Below, in pieces: positions 1 through 4,700 of a DNA stretch of 6,500 nucleotides. Under the pieces are notes generated by a model. The model was not told where the DNA came from. It saw only the letters and a list, made by a program, of their open reading frames with translations, and did no database searches. The stretch spans positions 1-6,500 of the forward strand of contig JANTFU010000135.1 of assembly GCA_024763295.1 (NCBI GenBank), in the 5' to 3' direction. The position numbers and the translations under genes are program-made. Each line of letters opens with the position of its first letter. Position 1 is the stretch's first letter. This DNA comes from Anaerolineales bacterium. Its GTDB lineage: Bacteria; Chloroflexota; Anaerolineae; Anaerolineales; Villigracilaceae.

Positions 1-27
1 TTTTTTCAGGAGGGCAGAGAAATCTGT

Positions 28-678
28 CTAAAATTCGTCATCATCCACAATCACGCCCAACAATCCAACCATCTGCAATGCTTGTGAGGAGGTAATCGTC
101 ATGCCTTTCACCGCTTCGGGCGCGATTTGCACTCCGTCGATATTCGAGCCGCGCAGGTCGGCATCTTTTAACTTGGTGTTGAAAAAGCTGGCGTGGTGCA
201 GGTCACAGCGCGAGAAGGTGATTTTTTCAAATTCCGCGCTTTCAAAAGCAACATTTTTGAGTTGGCAACGCTCAAAGCGCAAATGCTTACCACGCACCGA
301 AGCAAAAATTGCGCCGTCAAGATTGCAATCTTCAAAAAGCACATCGTTCAAATCTGCATCCAAAAATTGTACGCCCAGCAAACGCGAAGAACGGATTTCC
401 ACACGCAACAAATGCACCTGATTGAGATGTGCAGCAGAAAGATCACAACCTTCCAAACGCACGTCGCGCAGGCGCAATTTTGGCAAATCAGCACTGGTCA
501 GCATCCCTCGCTGGAGTTGGCATTCTTCAATAATCACGTTCTGCGCACTGGCAAAGACCCAATCTGCGCCAGACAGTTTTACACCGCTAAGTTCGCTGAA
601 ATCAGTCAGCGCGTCTATGCTTGAAACCGTCAACAATTTAGGAATCTGCGGAGGTTGGGGAAAATCATCGTTTGGCAT
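28..678 (-). CDS. Pentapeptide-repeat protein (right-handed beta-helix)
   Basis: A 216-residue protein whose middle is a long run of pentapeptide repeats. A bulky residue (Leu, Phe or Ile) falls at almost every residue number divisible by five from about 30 to 185; W40, A45 and G130 are the exceptions. Typical units are TSADL (61-65), EGCDL (76-80), DADL (107-110), EDCNL (116-120) and KDADL (171-175). Such repeats are known to fold into a right-handed quadrilateral beta-helix of about 20 residues per turn, so roughly eight turns are expected. The N-terminal ~25 residues are Pro-rich. The C-terminal ~30 residues (after I185) leave the repeat and end in an acidic DDDEF tail. No signal peptide or membrane helix is visible, so it is probably cytosolic. 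Family functions range from topoisomerase protection to unknown scaffolds, and nothing here assigns a role. The ATG has no Shine-Dalgarno site; a -10-like hexamer lies 7 nt upstream. It diverges from the reductase gene across 38 bp. Confidence 0.93.
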   Translation of the reverse strand: MPNDDFPQPPQIPKLLTVSSIDALTDFSELSGVKLSGADWVFASAQNVIIEECQLQRGMLTSADLPKLRLRDVRLEGCDLSAAHLNQVHLLRVEIRSSRLLGVQFLDADLNDVLFEDCNLDGAIFASVRGKHLRFERCQLKNVAFESAEFEKITFSRCDLHHASFFNTKLKDADLRGSNIDGVQIAPEAVKGMTITSSQALQMVGLLGVIVDDDEF

Positions 679-685
679 GGCACTA

Positions 686-694
686 ACTATACCA
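686..694 (-). promoter_or_regulatory. Candidate extended -10 promoter of the pentapeptide-repeat gene
   Basis: Read on the minus strand, TGG-TATAGT matches an extended -10 box (TGn followed by TATAAT with one mismatch). The -35 region is poor (GTGATT with a 16-nt spacer, complement of 708-713). Usual spacing puts the transcription start at 679 or 678, at the ATG, which implies a leaderless message. The -35 zone overlaps the opposing -10 at 705-710, so the two divergent promoters may compete for polymerase. Confidence 0.4.
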
Positions 695-704
695 ATAAAT
701 CAGT

Positions 705-710
705 TAAAAT
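705..710 (+). promoter_or_regulatory. Candidate -10 box of the reductase gene
   Basis: TAAAAT (5 of 6 to the consensus) ends 6 nt before the ATG at 717. Standard geometry (last -10 base at -7) puts +1 exactly on the A of that ATG. No recognisable -35 lies at 16-18 nt, so this rests on the -10 and its position only. The CACGGG before the ATG is not a convincing Shine-Dalgarno site. Confidence 0.33.
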
Positions 711-716
711 CACGGG

Positions 717-1919
717 ATGAAAACAGATTACGACATCATCATCATCGGCGCGGGACCCTCAGGACTCTCGACCGCTCTCCACTTGGAACGGGACGCGCGT
801 GACCTGCGGCTTGCTACCGTTATTTTAGAAAAGAGCCAGCACCCCAGACCAAAACTCTGCGCAGGCGGGGTTCTGCCAGAAGGCGAAGCCATCCTCGCCA
901 AGTTAGGCTTGGATATCCGTGAACTGCCTCACACAGACGTAGTGAAAGCGCATTTCAACTACAAAGGGAGCGGGCTGCCCGTTCCGCTGTGGGGAAAAGC
1001 AAAGACGCCGATCTTCCGTACAATTCGGCGCGACGAGTTTGATTTTTGGCTCGTGCAGAATGCCCGCAAACGCGGCATCGAAATTCGCGAGAATGTGCGT
1101 GTCAAAGATGTGCTTGTTGATGAAGATGGTGCGCGCGTGGTAACAGATGCAGGCGAGTTCCGTGCAAAGGTTGTTGTCGGTGCAGATGGCTCGAATAGCA
1201 TTGTACGCCGCAAGGTAATGGGCGAGGCGCATCCGCATGTCGGACGCGCGTTAGAGGTGATTACTCCGTTAAAGTCCCCGCCCCCCTCTGCCCTATCGGG
1301 CATCTCCCCCCAAGAGGGGGAGAATTTGAAACCTAATGAAGCCCTCTTTGATTTTGTACCTGTCCCGCAAGGAATTTCGGGCTATGTTTGGGATTTCCCG
1401 ACACTTATTCAAGGCGAAGAGAGGCGTTGTTGGGGTATTTACGATAGCAATATTGTGCGAAAAAGTGAGCGCGCGCCTTTGCAGGATGTACTCGCGGCAG
1501 AGATGGCGGAGGCAGGCTATAGACTGGATGATTTTGAGTTAAAGGGTCACCCTATTCGGTGGTATGAACCGGCGAACCAAGCCTCCACGCGGCACATTCT
1601 TCTCGTCGGTGATGCGTTAGGGGCAGGGGCGTTGCTCGGCGAAGGGATTAGTCCGGCGCTTGGGTACGGAAAAGTCGCTGCGGACGCAATCCGTTCCGCT
1701 TTTATCCGCAAGGATTTCAGCTTCCGTAAGTACAAGTGGCGTTTGTGGCGAAGTCGCTTGGGCGGCTCGCTCTGGCGGCGCACTTTTATTGCGAAACTTT
1801 TTTATCTTTTTAAGCGTGATTTTTGGCAAAAGCTCATTTGGCACTGCTTTGGTTGGCTACCGGGTTTGATTGGCTGGCTTTTAATTGTGGGCTGGACTCC
1901 TAAAAAGCGCGATAGATAG
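717..1919 (+). CDS. FAD-dependent geranylgeranyl reductase family oxidoreductase
   Basis: A 400-residue flavoprotein of the geranylgeranyl reductase family, which uses reduced FAD to saturate isoprenoid double bonds in chlorophyll side chains, archaeal lipids or menaquinone. Motifs occur in the expected order: FAD-binding GAGPSG at 11-16 with E38 at the end of the second strand; PKLCAGG at 45-51, matching the family's K-x-C-G-G region; GADGSNS at 155-161; GYVWDFP at 222-228; and VGDA followed by GEGISPALGYG at 297-318, the second FAD-contact block. The C-terminus (about 373-395) is rich in Trp, Leu and Ile and could be a membrane-associated helix, fitting a lipid-bound substrate. Residues about 185-205 (Pro/Ser/Gly rich) are encoded by a palindromic GC-tract element and look like an insertion in the loop before ALFDFVPV. 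The actual substrate cannot be read from sequence; menaquinone or a membrane lipid is plausible. The start is favoured because GAGPSG begins at residue 11, as usual for the family. Confidence 0.9.
   Translation: MKTDYDIIIIGAGPSGLSTALHLERDARDLRLATVILEKSQHPRPKLCAGGVLPEGEAILAKLGLDIRELPHTDVVKAHFNYKGSGLPVPLWGKAKTPIFRTIRRDEFDFWLVQNARKRGIEIRENVRVKDVLVDEDGARVVTDAGEFRAKVVVGADGSNSIVRRKVMGEAHPHVGRALEVITPLKSPPPSALSGISPQEGENLKPNEALFDFVPVPQGISGYVWDFPTLIQGEERRCWGIYDSNIVRKSERAPLQDVLAAEMAEAGYRLDDFELKGHPIRWYEPANQASTRHILLVGDALGAGALLGEGISPALGYGKVAADAIRSAFIRKDFSFRKYKWRLWRSRLGGSLWRRTFIAKLFYLFKRDFWQKLIWHCFGWLPGLIGWLLIVGWTPKKRDR
1282..1323. repeat. Palindromic GC-tract element inside the reductase gene
   Basis: Three nested or alternative hairpins share this stretch. 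CCCCCTCT (1282-1289) pairs with AGAGGGGG (1313-1320). TGCCC (1289-1293) pairs with GGGCA (1298-1302) around a TATC loop. TCTCCCCC (1303-1310) pairs with GGGGGAGA (1316-1323) around CAAGA. The element is in frame and encodes roughly S187 to N203 of the reductase. Such symmetry is unexpected in a coding region and resembles a REP-like or MITE-like repeat inserted without breaking the frame. Other copies cannot be checked here. Confidence 0.6.
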
Positions 1920-1945
1920 CATGGGGGCGATGTGATTTGTATCCA

Positions 1946-2011
1946 TTGACGCGGGTGGTTCTCTCATGTACCCTATATTCGGTGAACTCAATGAGCATAC
2001 CTATCTAAAAT
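1946..2011 (+). promoter_or_regulatory. Candidate promoter elements upstream of glutamate dehydrogenase
   Basis: Two options are visible. One is TTGACG (1946-1951) with TACCCT (1969-1974) at a 17-nt spacing, which has a strong -35 but a weak -10; TATATT at 1974-1979 is a better -10 but 22 nt away. The other is TAAAAT (2006-2011) without a good -35. The first gives a leader of about 110 nt containing the hairpin at 2025-2053. The second starts transcription near 2018, just before that hairpin. I cannot choose between them. Confidence 0.3.
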
Positions 2012-2024
2012 ATCCTTTCTGAGA

Positions 2025-2059
2025 AAGCGGGCTGCCAACCGGTATGCCCGCTTATTTTT
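2025..2059 (+). terminator. Terminator-like hairpin in the gap before glutamate dehydrogenase
   Basis: AAGCGGGC (2025-2032) pairs perfectly with GCCCGCTT (2046-2053). Part of the 13-nt loop can extend the stem (TGCC with GGTA, one wobble and one bulged T). ATTTTT follows. This looks like an intrinsic terminator about 105 bp after the reductase stop. It lies only about 33 nt before the glutamate dehydrogenase start, so it could instead act as an attenuator or as a 5'-end stabilising hairpin, depending on where transcription starts. Confidence 0.55.
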
Positions 2060-2081
2060 CTCACCCTATTTTCACGTCTTG

Positions 2082-2087
2082 AAGGAG
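2082..2087 (+). promoter_or_regulatory. Shine-Dalgarno site of glutamate dehydrogenase
   Basis: AAGGAG lies 5 nt before the ATG at 2093. It fixes that start and contrasts with the absence of such a site at 678 and 717. Confidence 0.85.
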
Positions 2088-2092
2088 ACAAA

Positions 2093-3379
2093 ATGTCGAA
2101 AACGATTAATGCATTTGAAATGGCGCAGAAACAATTCGACCATGTGGCTGAGTTGCTAAACTTAGACCCAGAGGTTGCCGAAGTTTTGCGCTGGCCCGCA
2201 CGGGAATTTTCTTTCCGTATTCCTGTCCGCATGGATGATGGGACTTTGCGCGTTTTTCAAGGTTATCGCGTACAACACAACGATGCTCGTGGACCCAACA
2301 AGGGCGGCATTCGCTTCCATCCGTCTGAAACAATGGACACCGTCCGTGCCCTCGGCACTTGGATGACTTGGAAATGCGCCGTAGCAGACATTCCGCTGGG
2401 CGGCGGTAAAGGCGGCATTATTGTTGATCCGGCAACCCTTTCGACCGCAGAAAAAGAACGCCTGACACGCGGTTGGGTACAAAATATGTGGCGAAATATT
2501 GGACCTCGCCAAGATGTTCCGGCTCCGGATGTTGGAACCACCCCGCAGATGATGGGCTGGATGATGGATGAGTATTCCAAGTTGGTTGGTCAATACACGC
2601 CCAGCACCTTCACCGGGAAACCCCTCGGTGGCGGCGGCTCACTCGGTCGTACCGAAGCAACCGGCTTCGGCGTCATTTACACCGTCCGCGAAGCGATGAA
2701 GCACCTCGGCATGGATCCGAAGACTTCGACTGCGGCTTTACAAGGTTTCGGCAACGTTAGCCAATATGCAGCCGTTGGTTTTGTTGAAATTTTGGGCGGT
2801 AAAGTAGAATGCGTCTCCTGCTGGGATCGCAATGACCGCACATCTTACACATATAGCCATCCCGATGGTTGTGATCCGCGCTTCTTGCTGACCATTGTTG
2901 ACCAGTACGGGATGATTGACAAAGAAAAGGCAGAAGCTGCCGGTTATATCCGTGAAGATGGCGACGCTTGGATTAGCAAAGATGTTGACGTTTTGATTCC
3001 TGCCGCGCTTGAAGGTCAGGTCAACGGCGAAAGCATCCAGAAAATTAGCGACCGCGTCAAGATTATTGCCGAGGGAGCGAATGGTCCCACCACCCCTGAA
3101 GCGGATGAAGTCATCAAAGCAAAGGGCATCTTCAATATCCCCGATTTTCTCTGCAATGCCGGTGGCGTAACGGTTTCTTATTTTGAAGGCGTTCAGAACG
3201 ATATGAACTTCTACTGGAGCAAGGAAGAAGTTTTGGAAAAACTTGACCAGAAGATGACGACTGCCTTCAAAGCCGTTTTGGATATGGCTGAGAGCAAAAA
3301 TGTTTATATGCGCGATGCGGCTTATATGGTTGCCATCGGTCGCGTTGTCAAAGCGATGGAATTGCGCGGTTGGGTTTAA
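2093..3379 (+). CDS. gdhA: Glutamate dehydrogenase (Glu/Leu/Phe/Val dehydrogenase family)
   Basis: A 428-residue cytosolic enzyme interconverting glutamate and 2-oxoglutarate plus ammonium with NAD(P)(H); the length is typical of the ~420-450 residue hexameric class. The substrate domain shows GPNKGGIRFHP (68-77, K70), KCAVADIPLGGGKGG (94-108, with K94 and catalytic K106) and PAPDVGT (143-149, where D146 matches the conserved catalytic Asp). The dinucleotide domain has QGFGNVSQYAA (217-227), then IAEGANGPTTPEAD (325-338) and NAGGVTVSYFEGVQN (355-369), all diagnostic. After the second Rossmann strand, where relatives usually have an acidic or small residue for the adenosine ribose, the protein reads VSCWDRNDRTSYT (241-253), with a longer segment up to 296; coenzyme preference is therefore uncertain. 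A good Shine-Dalgarno site precedes it and a strong terminator follows, so it is probably transcribed alone. A Leu or Val dehydrogenase is less likely given length and motifs. Confidence 0.95.
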   Translation: MSKTINAFEMAQKQFDHVAELLNLDPEVAEVLRWPAREFSFRIPVRMDDGTLRVFQGYRVQHNDARGPNKGGIRFHPSETMDTVRALGTWMTWKCAVADIPLGGGKGGIIVDPATLSTAEKERLTRGWVQNMWRNIGPRQDVPAPDVGTTPQMMGWMMDEYSKLVGQYTPSTFTGKPLGGGGSLGRTEATGFGVIYTVREAMKHLGMDPKTSTAALQGFGNVSQYAAVGFVEILGGKVECVSCWDRNDRTSYTYSHPDGCDPRFLLTIVDQYGMIDKEKAEAAGYIREDGDAWISKDVDVLIPAALEGQVNGESIQKISDRVKIIAEGANGPTTPEADEVIKAKGIFNIPDFLCNAGGVTVSYFEGVQNDMNFYWSKEEVLEKLDQKMTTAFKAVLDMAESKNVYMRDAAYMVAIGRVVKAMELRGWV

Positions 3380-3400
3380 TTTAAACCAAAATTAACGCCA

Positions 3401-3438
3401 AATACCGAGTATCTTAAAGATGCTCGGTATTTTCTTTT
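3401..3438 (+). terminator. Intrinsic terminator after glutamate dehydrogenase
   Basis: AATACCGAG (3401-3409) pairs with CTCGGTATT (3423-3431). The stem continues through a T-G wobble and ATCT/AGAT, giving about 14 bp around a TAA loop. A T-rich tract (TTTTCTTTT to 3438) follows. It starts 21 nt after the stop codon. Confidence 0.9.
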
Positions 3439-3455
3439 AACTGGAACATTCGTTC

Positions 3456-3483
3456 TTGATTTTTCAACAATATTTACTACAAT
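3456..3483 (+). promoter_or_regulatory. Promoter of the two-gene membrane-protein unit
   Basis: TTGATT (3456-3461) and TACAAT (3478-3483) are separated by 16 nt, a good sigma-70-type match just after the preceding terminator. Standard geometry puts +1 at 3490, the first base of the GTG that precedes ATG 3493. The message would then be leaderless or nearly so, and the AAGGAAG at 3484-3490 would be mostly outside the transcript. Confidence 0.6.
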
Positions 3484-3489
3484 AAGGAA

Positions 3490-3726
3490 GTGATGACTAT
3501 TGAAACCCTCCGGATCATTTTCCTGTCCTTTTTGATTGCTGAGTTTCTTTTAGCAATATTTTATTTGCGGCGCTGCGAATTGCATTTTGGCGTGTATACG
3601 TTGTGGGGAATTTTCGCGCTAGTGGTGCCAATTATGGGTCCCTTTATCGTGATTCTGTCGAAACCGGGCAACTGTCCCCGGAAACGGGTACCCCGTTCAA
3701 TCCGCGTGCGGGCGCGCAGGAGATAA
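3490..3726 (+). CDS. Small two-helix membrane protein, PLDc_N-like, Arg-rich tail
   Basis: A 77- or 78-residue protein with two predicted membrane helices (about 8-26 and 36-56, counted from the GTG) and a very basic tail. The second helix, with TLWGIFALVVPIMGPFIVIL, resembles the short PLDc_N or cardiolipin-synthase N-terminal segment (a Trp followed by P-x-x-G-P), but no catalytic domain follows. The tail after KPG (58-60) ends RVRARRR and holds about ten Arg/Lys in its last 16 residues; by the positive-inside rule it should face the cytoplasm. Start choice is open. GTG 3490 overlaps the AAGGAAG motif and suits a leaderless start at the predicted +1, while ATG 3493 is only 4 nt after GGA if that motif is a ribosome-binding site. 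The stop is 4 nt from the next gene, so the two are probably co-transcribed. Function is not known. Confidence 0.72.
   Translation: MMTIETLRIIFLSFLIAEFLLAIFYLRRCELHFGVYTLWGIFALVVPIMGPFIVILSKPGNCPRKRVPRSIRVRARRR
3718..3723 (+). promoter_or_regulatory. Shine-Dalgarno site overlapping the upstream stop region
   Basis: AGGAGA ends 7 nt before ATG 3731 and abuts the TAA (3724-3726) of the preceding gene. This arrangement favours translational coupling of the two genes. Confidence 0.7.
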
Positions 3727-3730
3727 TTCG

Positions 3731-4183
3731 ATGAAAGAAGATCGTTTTTTAACGGGCATCCTGCTTGGGATTGCGTTATTAATCATTGCATCCCTTGTCG
3801 TTTTTTTCGTCCGCAAGGATACGCAAACCTATCTGCCCGAAGATAATCCCAAAGCCATTGTCCACAATTATATTTTCGCCTTGCAGCAGGAAGATTACGA
3901 GCGCGCGTATGGCTACTTGGCGGATGAAGAGAATAAGCCGACCTTCAACGAATTTTTGGTGGAAGTGAATAATGACGGTGTAGATGATGTGCAACTCAGC
4001 GACGCGGAGATTAACGGCGATACGGCGGTCGTGGCGCTGATTTTTACGAATGCCAACGGACGCGTATTTACTGATTATTATGAGTATGATGAGCGTGCGC
4101 TCTTGATTTTGCAGGATGGCGCGTGGAAAATTTTGGACATGGACACGCGCTTTTGGGGCTGGGGATGGTATGTTGAGAAATAG
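3731..4183 (+). CDS. Membrane-anchored NTF2-like (DUF4878-type) protein
   Basis: A 150-residue protein with a short charged N-terminus (MKEDR), one membrane helix (about 6-27) and an extracytoplasmic domain. The domain begins NPKAIVHNYIFALQQEDYERA (39-59), a helix pattern typical of NTF2-like or DUF4878-like domains, where a 'one meal of residues per turn' helix is followed by A-Y-x-x-L. Alternating beta-strand-like segments follow (97-107, 111-119, 122-128), with the closing strand GAWKILDMD (130-138), a hallmark end of this fold. The tail FWGWGWY (141-147) is strikingly aromatic. No Cys lipobox is present, so it is a helix-anchored protein rather than a lipoprotein. These folds bind ligands or partners in many contexts, and no catalytic residues can be assigned. 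It sits 4 nt after the small membrane protein with a good Shine-Dalgarno site, so the two may act together at the membrane. No clear terminator follows. Confidence 0.8.
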   Translation: MKEDRFLTGILLGIALLIIASLVVFFVRKDTQTYLPEDNPKAIVHNYIFALQQEDYERAYGYLADEENKPTFNEFLVEVNNDGVDDVQLSDAEINGDTAVVALIFTNANGRVFTDYYEYDERALLILQDGAWKILDMDTRFWGWGWYVEK

Positions 4184-4300
4184 TAGAGAGAAGATGCTTG
4201 TGCTTTTTTAGCGTCTTGCATAACTGCGCACTCGTGAAACGTGATTTGATTCCATAAGTACTCGAGCAAAAGTTTTCTGGTATTTCATGATGAAAAAACA

Positions 4301-4413
4301 GCCCCCCTTTATCCCCCCAAATGCCAAAAGCATGGAATTTGGGGGGAAGTTAGCCGCCCCTCCCCTAAATTCGACAGCACTATCGTCGCATTTGGGGGAG
4401 GCTGGGAGGGGGC
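4301..4413. repeat. Compound palindromic GC-tract element
   Basis: Three stems nest as a three-way junction. The closing stem is GCCCCC (4301-4306) with GGGGGC (4408-4413). Hairpin A is TCCCCCCAAAT (4312-4322) with ATTTGGGGGGA (4337-4347), 11 bp perfect. Hairpin B is CCTCCCCTAAAT (4359-4370) with ATTTGGGGGAGG (4390-4401), 12 bp with one wobble, extended inside by CGAC/GTCG (4372-4375, 4385-4388). A and B share the AAAT end next to a C-run, as if one unit were duplicated. It resembles non-autonomous dispersed repeats; no transposase is near. Confidence 0.75.
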
Positions 4414-4473
4414 AGGTTTTATCAAATTACTTATGCTCAGGTACTTATCACTTTCGGAAAATCATCTCTGAAC

Positions 4474-4549
4474 TCACGCAAAAACGCCAAGGCACAAAGT
4501 TTTTTTGCCTTTTTTCTTAGCGACTTTGCGGCTTTGCGGCTTTGCGTGA
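4474..4549. repeat. 76-bp imperfect inverted repeat with CTTTGCGG units
   Basis: The left arm (4474-4500, beginning TCACGCAAA and ending CAAAGT) and right arm (4523-4549, beginning ACTTTG and ending TTTGCGTGA) are complementary at 22 of 27 positions. The 22-nt spacer is T-rich. The right arm contains CTTTGCGG twice and then CTTTGCGT in tandem. The end sequences (TCACGC and GCGTGA) match exactly. This looks like a dispersed intergenic palindrome of the kind found in many environmental bacterial genomes. Confidence 0.75.
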
Positions 4550-4690
4550 AAAATTTTGCAAAAATATTAAAACTGATGTGTAGTCAGATGCGTGATGAAA
4601 AATCACATTTCCCGCTTCACATTTTACGCAACTTTTCATCCAAATTCATCACAAAAGAAATTCTTCCAATGTTTCAGAACGACAACATAC

Positions 4691-4694
4691 GGAG
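4691..4694 (+). promoter_or_regulatory. Shine-Dalgarno site of the terminal membrane-protein gene
   Basis: GGAG lies 6 nt before ATG 4701, a normal spacing that supports this start. Confidence 0.75.
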
Positions 4695-4700
4695 CAGTTT

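Larger units (their letters stand above)
4184..4700. other. 517-bp gap without a gene, carrying two repeat elements
   Basis: No reading frame here has protein-like composition together with a plausible start. Positions 4184-4300 show only a weak 7-bp hairpin (4191-4197 with 4211-4217) lacking a T-tract. Two palindromic elements follow (4301-4413 and 4474-4549). Positions 4550-4690 are AT-rich; TTGCAA (4556-4561) with TGTAGT (4579-4584) at a 17-nt spacing is a weak promoter candidate for the gene at 4701, and GTGAT/ATCAC (4592-4596, 4602-4606) form a small hairpin. Confidence 0.7.

Noticed and set aside
672..700. TTGGCA (672-677) with ATAAAT (695-700) as the reductase promoter
   Set aside because: The spacing is 17 nt but the -10 match is weak, and the -35 lies inside the divergent coding region; TAAAAT at 705-710 is the better candidate, although this alternative is not excluded.
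101..802. Several plus-strand open frames opposite the pentapeptide-repeat gene
   Set aside because: The repeating codon pattern of the pentapeptide gene leaves stops rare on the other strand; the translations show no family features, and one (422-802) conflicts with the reductase start.
2162..2593. A 143-codon antisense open frame inside glutamate dehydrogenase
   Set aside because: It lies fully within a confident gene on the other strand, is rich in His, Arg and Cys in no family pattern, and has no start signals.
4191..4217. Hairpin AAGATGC with GCGTCTT as a terminator for the 3490-4183 unit
   Set aside because: The stem is only 7 bp with a wobble, the T-run lies in the loop, and no T-tract follows.
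4287..4520. A 77-codon plus-strand open frame in the gap before the large membrane-protein gene
   Set aside because: It runs straight through both palindromic repeats, has no Shine-Dalgarno site and no protein-like pattern; its composition follows the repeats.
4523..4549. Tandem CTTTGCGG units as a CRISPR or iteron array
   Set aside because: There are only three contiguous 8-bp units with no spacers, and they form one arm of an inverted repeat; no replication or cas gene is near.
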